Positions 32,202 through 41,769 of a stretch of DNA of 64,000 nucleotides are shown here, piece by piece. Numbering within the stretch: position 1 is the first letter of the stretch; every line of letters starts with the position of its first letter. Under the pieces are notes generated by a model. The model did not search any database, was not told where the DNA came from, and was given only the letters and a program-made list of their open reading frames with translations. This DNA is from Azotimanducus chitobiosivorans. GTDB taxonomy: Bacteria > Pseudomonadota > Gammaproteobacteria > Pseudomonadales > Azotimanducaceae. The DNA lies in contig OZ241339.1 in assembly GCA_965200235.1 (NCBI GenBank), forward strand, positions 496,001 through 560,000. The letters are read 5' to 3'. The translations under genes were made by a program, and so were the position numbers.

Positions 32202-32882
32202 TTGTCTATTGCTACATCGAACCTGACAGTGCTCGATCACATCATCATTCTCGTCGCGAGCCTCACCGACTTCGAGAAAGATTTCACCGGACGTCATGGC
32301 GTCGAACTGACCAAAGGCGGCGCGCATCCGCACTTGGGCACCGCGAATCTACTCGCCGATTTAGGTAACGGCGCCTATCTTGAGGTGCTTGGCCCGAACC
32401 CGGCAGTTGTTCCGCCAACTGGGTTGGGCGAGATGCTCGCACAAAGGACTGCCCCGCAAGTTGCGTCGTTTGCGCTGCAAACACGTCATATGGATGCGGT
32501 GAAGACGAGCGCTGAAGCTGGCGGCCTTGAGTTCCTCGGACCAAGCGCAGGGTCGCGCAGAACGAGTGACGGTCAGCTTTTGCAGTGGCACGGCGCGTAT
32601 ATCCGCGGACACCGTTTCGGCGACTTCGTGCCGTTCTTCATCGATTGGGGGGAGACAAGGCACCCGTCAGAAACCTCGGTGAGCGGTCTTGAGCTTGTTG
32701 AGTTCACCGTCATGCATCCTGATGCAGACGCGCTTGCCAAGGTCTATCAAGCCATCGCAGCTGACATCCAAGTGGTCAGCGGTGACGAACCCGGCTTCAA
32801 ACTCAGAATTCGAACGCCGCGAGGCGAGTTCAGCCTCGAATCGTATCCCGACGAGCCACTCTTTAGCGCAGTGCCGCCTTAG
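32202..32882 (+). CDS. VOC/glyoxalase-like protein
   Basis: A 226-residue protein starting with TTG 32202; GTG 32229 is an alternative and would begin MLDHIIILVAS, a usual opening for this family. LDHIIILV, then GTANLLADLGNGAYLEVLG, then EFTVMHPDAD and FSLESYP trace two betaalphabetabetabeta modules. The pattern is that of the PF13468-like glyoxalase group. Metal-binding histidines and glutamates are present at the expected strand positions, but no substrate can be inferred. It is divergent from aroG. Confidence 0.7.
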   Translation: MSIATSNLTVLDHIIILVASLTDFEKDFTGRHGVELTKGGAHPHLGTANLLADLGNGAYLEVLGPNPAVVPPTGLGEMLAQRTAPQVASFALQTRHMDAVKTSAEAGGLEFLGPSAGSRRTSDGQLLQWHGAYIRGHRFGDFVPFFIDWGETRHPSETSVSGLELVEFTVMHPDADALAKVYQAIAADIQVVSGDEPGFKLRIRTPRGEFSLESYPDEPLFSAVPP

Positions 32883-32967
32883 GTAGCCGGCGCCGGTGAC
32901 CTGTACATCACCATCGTCATTTCCTACTAAAATAGCTTGTTCATCAAATCTTGGGGAGGCTCTTTCG

Positions 32968-33288
32968 GTGCCACGACTCACATTCATCTGCCATGACGGT
33001 GCATCGCACGAAGTGCAAGGCGAAGTCGGGCGTTCGGTGATGAACGCCGCCATCGACAATCTCGTACCCGGCATTGATGCCGACTGCGGAGGCGAGTGCG
33101 CCTGCGCCACCTGCCATGTGTATGTGGACGAGGCGTGGCTCGATAAGGTTGGCACGCCTGATGAGGCCGAGGATGCAATGCTCGATCTCAACCCGGAACG
33201 CGCACCGAACTCAAGGCTGTCCTGCCAAATTCCCGTTACGGACGCGCTCGATGGCTTTCGTGCCCGCGTTCCCGAATTTCAGATGTAA
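32968..33288 (+). CDS. 2Fe-2S ferredoxin (adrenodoxin/Adx type)
   Basis: A 106-residue ferredoxin from GTG 32968, with a strong GGGGAGG ribosome-binding site at 32953-32959. The cluster cysteines appear as CGGECACATC plus a distant C in LSCQIPV, the C-X5-C-X2-C...C pattern of P450-reducing ferredoxins. HVYVDEAWLDKV and EDAMLD resemble the acidic interaction helix of adrenodoxin, putidaredoxin and terpredoxin. It lies 16 bases ahead of the P450 and should be its electron donor. No ferredoxin reductase gene is nearby. Confidence 0.92.
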   Translation: MPRLTFICHDGASHEVQGEVGRSVMNAAIDNLVPGIDADCGGECACATCHVYVDEAWLDKVGTPDEAEDAMLDLNPERAPNSRLSCQIPVTDALDGFRARVPEFQM

Positions 33289-33304
33289 GTGTGAGGAGGC
33301 AATC

Positions 33305-34612
33305 ATGGCTGCTGTCAGTGAGAAGTTTGATTATGATCAGGATTACATAGGCGCTGAATTCGACTATCCGCGCTATAGCAAGGACAATCTCGAACCCTAT
33401 GTGGACCCCTACGAGCTGCCGCTCGATGAGCTCAACCCGGCGAGTCCGAGTCTCTTTTTCAGGAACCTGCACTGGCGACACTTCAAGCGGCTGCGTGAAG
33501 AGGCGCCGCTGCACTATACGGCACAGAGCATGCACGGCCCCTATTGGTCGGTGACTCGTTACCGTGATGTCAAAGCCATTGATATGGATCACAAGACTTT
33601 TTCTTCCTATCCAGCCATCACCGTTGCCGAGCCAGATGGCGATCTGCCGCTGCCCATGTTCATCGCCATGGACCAGCCGCAGCATGGCCCACAGCGACGG
33701 GCTGTCAGTCCGGTGGTGGGGCCGCGCAATCTGGCCGCCCTTGAGCCGATTATTCGTGAGCGGGCGGGCGCTATTCTCGATGGCCTGCCAGTTGGCGAAA
33801 CCTTTAACTGGGTGGATAAGGTATCAATCGAACAGACGACGCAGATGCTTGCGACGCTCTTCGATTTTCCGTTCGAGGACCGCTACAAACTGACGCGCTG
33901 GTCGGATGTCACGACTGGTTCGCCTGAATCCGGTGTTGTCGAATCGCGCGAGGCGCGGCGCTTGGAACTCATTGAATGCCGCGAGTATTTTGATCGATTA
34001 TGGCAGCAGAGGATCGGCAACACCGAAGGCAACGACCTCATTTCGCTGCTTGCCAACGATCCTGTCACCCAGGATATGCCTCCGGATCAATTCCTTGGCA
34101 ATCTCGTGCTCTTGATTGTTGGCGGCAACGACACGACGCGCAATTCCTTGTCGGCGAGCGTCGTGGCGCTCAATCAGTTCCCGCAACAGTTCGACAAGCT
34201 GCGCGCAAACTCGGGGCTGGTTGGCAACATGGTCTCCGAGGTCATTCGCTGGCAGACGCCGCTATCGCACATGCGCCGTCGCGCGCTGCGCGATGTCGAG
34301 ATGCACGGCAAGACCATTCGCGAAGGCGACAAGGTGATCATGTGGTATGTGTCCGGAAATCGCGATTCTGAAGTTTTTGAAAATCCAGATGATTTTGATA
34401 TCGAGCGCGGCAATGCGCGCAGCCATGTGTCATTTGGCTTTGGCATTCACCGCTGCATGGGCAATCGGGTTGGCGAGATGCAGCTACGCATCGTCTGGGA
34501 GGAGTTCCTCAAGCGTTTTCGCAATGTTGAGATCGTCGGCGACGTCGAGCGCGTCTATTCCGACTTCGTCCATGGATACAAGACGCTGCCGGTGCGCCTG
34601 CACGCTCGCTAA
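33305..34612 (+). CDS. Cytochrome P450, CYP153-like alkane/fatty acid hydroxylase
   Basis: A 435-residue P450. It has the I-helix VGGNDTTRNS (acid-alcohol pair), the K-helix EVIR, and the haem-binding loop FGFGIHRCMGNR with the ligand near C384. MWYVSGNRDSEVFENPDDF and SDFVHGYKTLPVRL near the end closely resemble CYP153 enzymes, which hydroxylate n-alkanes, alcohols or fatty acids at the terminal carbon. It follows the ferredoxin in one transcript, with GAGGAGG at 33293-33299. An acyl-CoA dehydrogenase follows 60 bases later, suiting a route from hydrocarbon to beta-oxidation. Confidence 0.9.
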   Translation: MAAVSEKFDYDQDYIGAEFDYPRYSKDNLEPYVDPYELPLDELNPASPSLFFRNLHWRHFKRLREEAPLHYTAQSMHGPYWSVTRYRDVKAIDMDHKTFSSYPAITVAEPDGDLPLPMFIAMDQPQHGPQRRAVSPVVGPRNLAALEPIIRERAGAILDGLPVGETFNWVDKVSIEQTTQMLATLFDFPFEDRYKLTRWSDVTTGSPESGVVESREARRLELIECREYFDRLWQQRIGNTEGNDLISLLANDPVTQDMPPDQFLGNLVLLIVGGNDTTRNSLSASVVALNQFPQQFDKLRANSGLVGNMVSEVIRWQTPLSHMRRRALRDVEMHGKTIREGDKVIMWYVSGNRDSEVFENPDDFDIERGNARSHVSFGFGIHRCMGNRVGEMQLRIVWEEFLKRFRNVEIVGDVERVYSDFVHGYKTLPVRLHAR

Positions 34613-34672
34613 CTAATCCACGAAATCAAGACTGCACGCGCACTCGCCAAGACATCGAGGGCACCCCGACCA

Positions 34673-35971
34673 ATGGATGTAGAAATCCCAGACTATCTCA
34701 AGGACTATCTCGCCGAACTCGATGCGTTCATCGAGCGCGAGATCAAGCCGCTTGAAGAATCTGACGACAACATTCGCTTCTTCGACCATCGCCGCGAAGA
34801 TGCGCGCACCGACTGGGAGCGCGGCGGCCTGCCGAACGAAGCCTGGGAAGCGCTCCTTGCCGAAGCGCGCCGCCGCGCCGACCTCGCTGGCCACTACCGC
34901 TACCCGCATCCCAAGGAATACGGTGGGCGCGAAGGCGGCAACCTCGACATGGCTGTGATTCGCGAGCACTTGGCGATCAAGGGGCTTGGCCTGCATAACG
35001 ACTTGCAAACCGAGCATTCCATCGTTGGCAACAACGTCGGCTTGCTGCTGATGATCCGCTACGGGACCGAAGCGCAGAAGGCCGAGTGGATCGATGGCAT
35101 GGCGCGCGGCCAGCGCGGCTTCGCCTTTGGCATCACTGAGCCTGCGCACGGCTCGGATGCGACCTATATGGAAACCACCGCTGTTCGAGATGGCGCGGAT
35201 TGGGTGATCAACGGCGAGAAGACTTGGAACACCGGCATCCACAAAGCCAAGCACGACCTCATATTCGCCCGCACGAGCGGCGAGCCTGGCGATGGCCTCG
35301 GCATCACTGCGTTCCTCGTGCCAACGGACGCGCCCGGTTTCAAGATTGAACAGATGCTGTGGACGTTCAACATGCCGACCGATCACGGGCATATTTCGCT
35401 CACCGATGTGCGCGTGCCGGATTCAGCCATTTTTGGCGGCGAAGGGCGCGGCCTGCAAGTCGTGCAGCATTTTTTCAACGAGAACCGTATTCGCCAAGCC
35501 GCATCGAGTCTCGGCGCGGCGCAGTTCTGCATCAACGAGTCGGTGGCCTATGCCAAGCAGCGCGCGCCGTTCGGCAAGCCGCTTGCGGCCAATCAGGGCA
35601 TTCAGTTCCCTTTGGTCGAACTGCAAACGCAGTGCGAGATGCTGCGCGCGCTCGTTCACAAGACCGCGGCGCTCATGGACAAATACGGCGCCTTCTCGCA
35701 ATCGGACAAGATATCCATGTGCAACTACTGGTCGAATCGCCTGTGCTGCGAAGCCGCTGATCGCGCCATGCAGGTACACGGCGGCCTCGGCTACTCGCGC
35801 CATACGCCGTTCGAGCACATCTATCGACACCACCGGCGCTACCGCATCACCGAAGGCGCGGAAGAGATTCAGATGCGGCGCGTGGCGGGGTATCTGTTCG
35901 GCTTTATGAAGCAACGGGCACCGAAGGGGGTGGATGAAGGTGAGGGTTCCATGGCGGCAAGTGGACACTGA
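34673..35971 (+). CDS. Acyl-CoA dehydrogenase
   Basis: A 432-residue flavoprotein. FGITEPAHGSDATYMET and then DWVINGEKTWNTGIH form the FAD/acyl-CoA binding middle domain. The C-terminal helical domain has QVHGGLGYSRHTPFEHIYRH and the final EGAEEIQMRRVAGYL. A conserved glutamate in EGAEEI is the position near the active-site base in several subfamilies. It would feed electrons from an acyl-CoA to the electron-transfer flavoprotein. It lies between the CYP153-type gene and the RND pump. Confidence 0.92.
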   Translation: MDVEIPDYLKDYLAELDAFIEREIKPLEESDDNIRFFDHRREDARTDWERGGLPNEAWEALLAEARRRADLAGHYRYPHPKEYGGREGGNLDMAVIREHLAIKGLGLHNDLQTEHSIVGNNVGLLLMIRYGTEAQKAEWIDGMARGQRGFAFGITEPAHGSDATYMETTAVRDGADWVINGEKTWNTGIHKAKHDLIFARTSGEPGDGLGITAFLVPTDAPGFKIEQMLWTFNMPTDHGHISLTDVRVPDSAIFGGEGRGLQVVQHFFNENRIRQAASSLGAAQFCINESVAYAKQRAPFGKPLAANQGIQFPLVELQTQCEMLRALVHKTAALMDKYGAFSQSDKISMCNYWSNRLCCEAADRAMQVHGGLGYSRHTPFEHIYRHHRRYRITEGAEEIQMRRVAGYLFGFMKQRAPKGVDEGEGSMAASGH

Positions 35972-35995
35972 ATTCCTTAAGCGTGGAAGACCATC

Positions 35996-38900
35996 ATGAT
36001 TGAATGGTTCGCGCGCAATAGCGTCGCTGCCAATTTGTTGATGTTCAGCATTATTTTGCTGGGCATCTACGCGATCACGACCATGCTTCGCGTTGAAGTG
36101 TTTCCGCAGTTCGAAGCGCGCACGATTGAGGTGCGCGTGGTGCTGCGCGGCGCGACCCCGGAAGATGCCGAACTCGGCATCGCATCGCGCATTGAAAGCG
36201 CCGTTCGCGATATCGAAGGCATCAAGCGCTACTACAGCCGCTCGAACGAAGGCTTCACAAGCGTGCGCATTGAAGTGGACGAGGATTATGACCCTGAAAC
36301 GGTCCTTGATCGCGTGAAGGCCGAAGTCGATTCGATCAGCACGCTGCCCGCCGAGGCCGAGCGACCGCTTATCCGGCTGATGGAGTTTCGCATCGATGTC
36401 ATCACCGTCATCTTGGCTGGCCCTTTTGACGAGGACGAGATTCGCGTGCAGGCCGAGCGCGTGCGAGACGACATTCGGCGCACGGCCGATGTCGGCTTTG
36501 TCGAGCTCGCGCGTGCGCGCAACTACGAGATTTCGATTGAGGCGACGCAGGATGCGCTGCGCGAGTTTGGCCTGTCACTGCGCGATCTTGCCACCGCTGT
36601 GCGCGGCAGTTCCCTCGATATTTCCGCGGGCAATGTGCGCACGCAAGGCGGTGATGTGCTGATTCGCAGCCAAGGCCAAGCCTACCGCCGTTCGGACTTC
36701 GAAGAGATCGTCGTCAAGACCAACCCCGACGGCTCGATCGTGCGCTTGGGCGATATTGCGACGGTGCGCGATGCCTTCAACGAGGACGCCGTCAGCACCT
36801 TCTACAACGGCATGCCCGCGGCCATGGTGGACATCAAGCGCAGCCCGTCGCAAAGCGTCCTTGAAACGTCGCAAATCGTCAAGGAGTACGTCGCGTCCCA
36901 CCAGGATTCGCTGCCGCGCGGCATGACCATGACCTATTGGGACGACAACAGCCAGATTCTTCGCGAACGCCTTGGCGTTCTGGCGTCGGGCGCCGTGCAA
37001 GGCAGCATTCTCGTGCTCGTTCTCCTGAGCCTGTTTCTGCGCCCGACGGTTGCGTTCTGGGTGTTCATCAGCATTCCCATCAGCTTCCTTGGCGCCACCG
37101 CGGTCATGGGTTATTTCGACCTCTCGCTCAATATCATGAGTGCCTTTGGCTTCATCATGGTGCTCGGCATTGTCGTGGACGATGCGATCGTCACCGGCGA
37201 GAGCGTGTACCGGCACCTGCGCACATCGGAAGACGGGCTTACCGCGGCCATTGAAGGCACCAAGGATGTCGCTGTGCCAGTGACCTTCGGCGTACTGACG
37301 ACCATGGCGGCGTTTGCGCCGATGCTCTTTGTTGGCGGTGGATTCGGTAGTTTCACCACGCCGCTTGCCGGTGTGGTCATCGCCGCGCTCGCCTTCTCTC
37401 TGATTGAATCAAAGCTGGTGCTGCCAGCACATTTGAAGCATCTGCGCGGCGACTCGCCCTACCGCACTGCCACTGGCCTGCGCGGCTGGCAGCAGCGCTT
37501 CGCCAACCGATTCGAGCATGCCGTGCTACGCCACTTCAAGCCTGCGCTCCAGAAGTGTGTCGAGTACCGCTACACGACCATCTCAGTGTTTTTGGGGCTG
37601 TTGATGATCATGGTCGCATCTCTATTGAGCGGCTGGATGCCATTTCACATGATGATTTCGCCGACCATGGATCAGATCGGCATTAACCTGCGCATGCCGA
37701 TCGGTACGCCGTTCGACGTGACCGACCGGCACACGCAGCGCATTCTCGCGGCCTCGCTCGATCTCAAAGAGCGCTACCTTGACGAGGACACCGGCATGAG
37801 CAGCGTTCGTCATGTGGTGTCGAGCACGGGCGCAGGGTCGGGCGGGCGCGGCAGCCATCTCGCGAACATTGCGCTTGAGCTTGAACGCGCCAAGACGCGC
37901 AATCCGCAGCATACCGTTGATGGCATGGTGCGCGAGCTCAGGCAAGCCATCGGCACGATCCCGGGCGCCGAGGCGCTCAGTTTTCGATCATCGCTCGTTC
38001 GCTTTGGCGATGTCATTGATATTGAGCTCAAAGGCACTGACTTTGGAGAGCTCGGCGAGGTCGCCGATGCCATCACCGAGCGGCTCAGCTACTACCCGAC
38101 CGTGTCCGATATTTCGCAAAGCCTCTCGGAAGGCAAGGAAGAGCTGCGAGTCGAAGTCTCTGACCAAGGCCATGTCCTGGGGCTGACGCGAAACGACATC
38201 GTCGGCCAGATCGGCGAAGCCTTCAAAGGCTATCAGGTGCAGCGCATCCAGCGTGGCCAAGAGGATATTCGCGTGATTGTGCGCTTCCCAATCGACGAGC
38301 GTAGAAGCTACGAAACCTTGAGCGAGATGTTGATTCGCACGCCGCAAGGCGCGCGCGTGCCGCTTGCGCACGTGGCGACCCTAGCGCCCGGCATCGCGCC
38401 AACCGAAATCTATCGTGTCAACGGCGAGCGCACCATCAGCGTCACTGCCGATGTCGATCGCGAGCGCGAGAATCTGACCGTGCTGATGGCTGATCTCGAA
38501 GACCATGTGCGCGCGCTCGTCGCGCAGTATCCGAGTGTTCACTATTCATTTGAAGGCGAAGCGCGCGAGCAGCGAGAGAGTCTGGAGAGCTTCGCGTTCG
38601 GCATCGTGCTGGTGTTGTTCCTCGTCTATTGCTTGCTGGCGCTGCCGCTGAAATCCTACGTGCAGCCGCTCGTGGTGATTGTCATTATTCCGTTTGGCAT
38701 GGTCGGGGCGATTGTGGGTCACTGGATCATGGGGCAGAGCTCGCTCTCAATGCTGAGTGTTTTTGGCCTGATGGCATTGATGGGCGTGATGGTGAACGAT
38801 TCGCTAGTGCTCGTCGACTATGTGAACAAGCGCGTGCGCGCCGGCGAGTCGCTCGTGCAATCCGTGCTTGATGCCGGCGTTGTGCGCTTTCGGCCCGTGC

Positions 38901-39133
38901 TGCTCACTTCATTGACGACCTTCTTTGGCCTGCTGCCGCTGATGCTCGACCGCTCGACAACTTCGCAGTTCCTCATCCCGATGGCAATTTCCTTGGGATA
39001 CGGTATTCTGTTCGCGACAGTGGTGACGTTGATACTCGTGCCGGTGAATCTATTGATTCTGCAAGACATCAAGGCGGGACTGAAGCGCTATGGGCGCCTG
39101 GTCAAGGTCGCCTTTGGCTCATCGGCGAGCTGA
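35996..39133 (+). CDS. RND efflux transporter, inner-membrane subunit
   Basis: A 1,045-residue AcrB/CusA-superfamily protein. It begins MIEWFARNSVAANLLMFSII with the first membrane helix, and has two large periplasmic loops. Twelve helices are likely: GIVVDDAIV near residue 393 carries the Asp pair of the proton relay in helix 4, and a symmetrical block recurs near residues 870-1000. No membrane fusion protein or outer-membrane channel is adjacent, so it is an orphan subunit. Its stop overlaps the start of the small His-rich gene (TGATG). Its substrate class is unclear. Confidence 0.92.
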   Translation: MIEWFARNSVAANLLMFSIILLGIYAITTMLRVEVFPQFEARTIEVRVVLRGATPEDAELGIASRIESAVRDIEGIKRYYSRSNEGFTSVRIEVDEDYDPETVLDRVKAEVDSISTLPAEAERPLIRLMEFRIDVITVILAGPFDEDEIRVQAERVRDDIRRTADVGFVELARARNYEISIEATQDALREFGLSLRDLATAVRGSSLDISAGNVRTQGGDVLIRSQGQAYRRSDFEEIVVKTNPDGSIVRLGDIATVRDAFNEDAVSTFYNGMPAAMVDIKRSPSQSVLETSQIVKEYVASHQDSLPRGMTMTYWDDNSQILRERLGVLASGAVQGSILVLVLLSLFLRPTVAFWVFISIPISFLGATAVMGYFDLSLNIMSAFGFIMVLGIVVDDAIVTGESVYRHLRTSEDGLTAAIEGTKDVAVPVTFGVLTTMAAFAPMLFVGGGFGSFTTPLAGVVIAALAFSLIESKLVLPAHLKHLRGDSPYRTATGLRGWQQRFANRFEHAVLRHFKPALQKCVEYRYTTISVFLGLLMIMVASLLSGWMPFHMMISPTMDQIGINLRMPIGTPFDVTDRHTQRILAASLDLKERYLDEDTGMSSVRHVVSSTGAGSGGRGSHLANIALELERAKTRNPQHTVDGMVRELRQAIGTIPGAEALSFRSSLVRFGDVIDIELKGTDFGELGEVADAITERLSYYPTVSDISQSLSEGKEELRVEVSDQGHVLGLTRNDIVGQIGEAFKGYQVQRIQRGQEDIRVIVRFPIDERRSYETLSEMLIRTPQGARVPLAHVATLAPGIAPTEIYRVNGERTISVTADVDRERENLTVLMADLEDHVRALVAQYPSVHYSFEGEAREQRESLESFAFGIVLVLFLVYCLLALPLKSYVQPLVVIVIIPFGMVGAIVGHWIMGQSSLSMLSVFGLMALMGVMVNDSLVLVDYVNKRVRAGESLVQSVLDAGVVRFRPVLLTSLTTFFGLLPLMLDRSTTSQFLIPMAISLGYGILFATVVTLILVPVNLLILQDIKAGLKRYGRLVKVAFGSSAS

Positions 39134-39432
39134 TGCGTCGCATGAAACGTCTCACAGGCAAGCGCTTCCCCATAAGTGCGCTCGCGCTTTTCTGCGTATC
39201 GCTCGTTGTGCTTCAGGGTGTGGCATTGGGGCACGACCACGACCATGACGAGCCTGACCATGATGTGCATTGTCCGTGCGTGTATGCGGACAAAATCGAA
39301 TGGTCGATTGACGTGCCGCCGGTCGCGCAGGCTGCGCAGGCGCCGTTCCCGACCGCTGATCAAGTGGTGCGCATCACGGTGCGCCCCAATCGGATTTCTT
39401 TTCAGAAGGCGCGCGCACCGCCCATCGTCTAG
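39133..39432 (+). CDS. Small exported His-rich protein
   Basis: A 99-residue protein with an N-terminal hydrophobic segment, ISALALFCVSLVVLQG, then GHDHDHDEPDHDVHCPCVYADK, a cluster of four HD pairs and CPC likely to bind metal. A signal peptide or single anchor is likely. The family is not recognised with certainty; DUF2946-like proteins have a similar plan. It begins on the RND stop codon and lies upstream of the zinc-type receptors, so a periplasmic metal-handling role is plausible. Confidence 0.6.
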   Translation: MRRMKRLTGKRFPISALALFCVSLVVLQGVALGHDHDHDEPDHDVHCPCVYADKIEWSIDVPPVAQAAQAPFPTADQVVRITVRPNRISFQKARAPPIV

Positions 39433-39454
39433 CTGCCACGCAGATTTCATGTAT

Positions 39455-39478
39455 TTCCATGTATATGAATACATGGAA
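39455..39478. promoter_or_regulatory. Perfect 10-bp palindrome, candidate metal-regulator operator
   Basis: TTCCATGTAT and ATACATGGAA are perfect inverted repeats separated by ATGA. A partial extra copy, TTTCATGTATT, overlaps on the left. It lies 64-87 bases ahead of the first ZnuD-like receptor ATG (39542). Zur-type operators are AT-rich palindromes of about this size, but this sequence does not follow the enterobacterial consensus. Confidence 0.55.
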
Positions 39479-39541
39479 GCCTGTGTGAATGCGTGGTTCA
39501 CAACGCGCCTGTCCTTTCAATCGTGTTCACCGGAGCTAGAC

Positions 39542-41749
39542 ATGAACATTATTTCCTTAAAGCCGCGCGGCGAAGGCTTTATTCTCGCCGTTCTTTTACT
39601 GTCCCTCGCCAGCGGCGCTTGGGGACAAGCCAGTGACACCGCCGACGATGCGCTGATCGAAGATCTCATTGTCGAAGCGCACCCCTTAGGTGATGGCGAG
39701 CTCGCGCAAAGCGCTGCGGTGCTCGACGAAGAAGATATTGCGCGCACCACGGGCGTTGCGATTGGTGACGTGCTGTCCGAAGTCGCGGGCGTGCAATCGG
39801 CGTCGTTCGGGCCGAGGGTAGGGCGGCCGGTGATCAACGGACTCCGCGGCACGCGCGTGCTCGTCGTCGAGAACGATCAGGACACCATGGACTTCTCATC
39901 CTCGCCCGACCACGCGGTCACCGTCGAGCCGTTCCTTGCCGACCGAATATACGTTTTGAAAGGCGCATCAACGCTGCTCTATGGATCTGGCGCGATTGGC
40001 GGCGTGGTGGATGTCCATACGGGCCGTGTACCGACTTCGGTGCCTGAGAGGCCGATCACAGGGCGTGCGCTTGTACGCGGCAATGAAGCCTCGAATGGCG
40101 TCTATGGCGGCTTGCGGCTTGACGGCGGCGGCGGCAACTTTGCCTGGCACGCCGACGCCTATGCGTCTGACCATCGCGACATCAGTATTCCGGGCTATGC
40201 GTCGGTGGATCCTTTTGCGGAAGATGAGCACGACGATCACGATGATCATGAAGATGAACATGAAGACGACCACGAGCATGAAGACGAGCACGAAGATGAA
40301 CATCACGACGAGCACGAAGACGAAATGCCTGTCAAAGGACGTCTTGAGAACAGCTATGCCGAGTACGAAGGCGGTTCGATTGGCGGCGCGTTCGTGTTTG
40401 ACCGCGGCCACTTCGGCGTGTCAGTCACGACCCGCGACTGGGACTACGGCATTGTCGGAGCGCACCACCACCATCACGAAGAAGAAGCGCATCACGACGA
40501 TCACGAACATGAAGATGAGCACGAGGATGAACACGAAGACGAGCACGAGCACGAGCACGAAGAAGAAGGCTCGCCGTGGATCGAGCTTGAACAGACGCGC
40601 GTGCAAGCGAAATTTGGCCTGCACGACCCCTTGCCGGGCTTTCGTGTCCTTGAAGGCAGCTTGACAGTCAGCGAGTATGAGCACGTCGAGATCGAAGGCG
40701 AAGGCGAAATCGGTAGCTACTTTTCCAACGACGCTTGGGAAGGTCGCCTGATTCTCGATGGCGAAGAGTTCGAAGGCTGGAGTCCTGTGCTCGGCCTGCA
40801 GTTCGGCGTGACCGAACTCGGCATCGGCAGCAGCGAAGCAGAAGCGAATGTCTCCGAATCGCAGCACTTCGCGGCCTTTGCGCTCGCGCAGAAGCGCTTC
40901 GAGCTGGTTGAAATCGAAACCGGTGCGCGCATCGAATCGACCGACATCGACGGCGCTGACGGCGTGTCGCGCGATTACTTGGCAACGAGCGCATCGCTCG
41001 GCGCGATCTTCCTCCCTGACGATGCCTGGCGGGTGCGCGTGCTCGGCGACTACGCAATGCGCGCGCCACAAGGCGATGAACTGTTCGCGGAGAACCCGCA
41101 TTTGGCGGTGCAAGGCTTTGAAATCGGCAATGTCGATCTCGACGAAGAGGAAGCCTTCAATCTCTCGGTCGGCGTTGACTACACGCGCGGGCCGTTTGAG
41201 TTTTCTGCGAATCTCTACCGCTACGCGTTCGACAACTACATCTATCAGCGCGAGGTCGAGGACGAGGTTGACGGCCTTGAGGTACTTGAATGGTCACAGG
41301 CTGAAGCGACTTTTGTCGGCGGCGATGCGCGCGCTGCCTATCGCTTTGCACATGAACCGACTGGGATAAGCGGACGCTTGTCGCTTGGCTTCGACATGGT
41401 GCAAACCGACATTGACGACCCGCACGAAGATCATCTGCCGCGCAGTCCTGCGAATCGTGTCCTCGCCGCTGGCGAAATGTCGTGGAACAACCTCTGGGCG
41501 CGCCTCGCCTATACGCATGTCTTCGAACAGGACGACATCACGAGCCACGAGACGCCCACGGCGAGCTATGACAATGTCGATATTCAATTCGACTATTCGC
41601 TTGACTTTTTGGGCGCAAGCGATCTCACGCTGTTCTTGGCAGGTCGCAACCTCACCGACGAGGAGCAGCGCAATCATGTGTCCTTTGTGAAGGACGAGGC
41701 GCCACTGCCCGGCAGGCGCATTGAAGCTGGCGTGCGCTTGCGGTTCTAA
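39542..41749 (+). CDS. ZnuD-like TonB-dependent zinc receptor, copy 1
   Basis: A 735-residue outer-membrane receptor from ATG 39542, with a signal peptide (LAVLLLSLASGAWGQ), TonB-box-like EDLIVEAH, and plug domain with GDVLSEVAGVQS and RPVINGLRGTRVLV. Two extracellular loops rich in His, Asp and Glu lie near 40225-40325 and 40463-40566, the second starting GAHHHHHEEEAHHDDHEHE. The C-terminus ends with GRNLTDEEQRNHVSFVKDEA and RLRF. ZnuD in Neisseria and Acinetobacter shares this His-rich loop plan and imports zinc. It is followed after 20 bases by a close relative. Confidence 0.88.
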   Translation: MNIISLKPRGEGFILAVLLLSLASGAWGQASDTADDALIEDLIVEAHPLGDGELAQSAAVLDEEDIARTTGVAIGDVLSEVAGVQSASFGPRVGRPVINGLRGTRVLVVENDQDTMDFSSSPDHAVTVEPFLADRIYVLKGASTLLYGSGAIGGVVDVHTGRVPTSVPERPITGRALVRGNEASNGVYGGLRLDGGGGNFAWHADAYASDHRDISIPGYASVDPFAEDEHDDHDDHEDEHEDDHEHEDEHEDEHHDEHEDEMPVKGRLENSYAEYEGGSIGGAFVFDRGHFGVSVTTRDWDYGIVGAHHHHHEEEAHHDDHEHEDEHEDEHEDEHEHEHEEEGSPWIELEQTRVQAKFGLHDPLPGFRVLEGSLTVSEYEHVEIEGEGEIGSYFSNDAWEGRLILDGEEFEGWSPVLGLQFGVTELGIGSSEAEANVSESQHFAAFALAQKRFELVEIETGARIESTDIDGADGVSRDYLATSASLGAIFLPDDAWRVRVLGDYAMRAPQGDELFAENPHLAVQGFEIGNVDLDEEEAFNLSVGVDYTRGPFEFSANLYRYAFDNYIYQREVEDEVDGLEVLEWSQAEATFVGGDARAAYRFAHEPTGISGRLSLGFDMVQTDIDDPHEDHLPRSPANRVLAAGEMSWNNLWARLAYTHVFEQDDITSHETPTASYDNVDIQFDYSLDFLGASDLTLFLAGRNLTDEEQRNHVSFVKDEAPLPGRRIEAGVRLRF

Positions 41750-41769
41750 CTTACGGAGACTCATCAGAC

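Noticed and set aside
39176..39541. 122-residue upstream extension of the first ZnuD-like receptor
   Set aside because: It runs through the small His-rich gene in another frame and would bury the signal peptide, which starts at 39542.
40225..40566. CRISPR-like or tandem repeats in the His-rich loops
   Set aside because: Units are irregular, in frame with the receptor genes, and lack spacers; they encode His/Asp/Glu loops.
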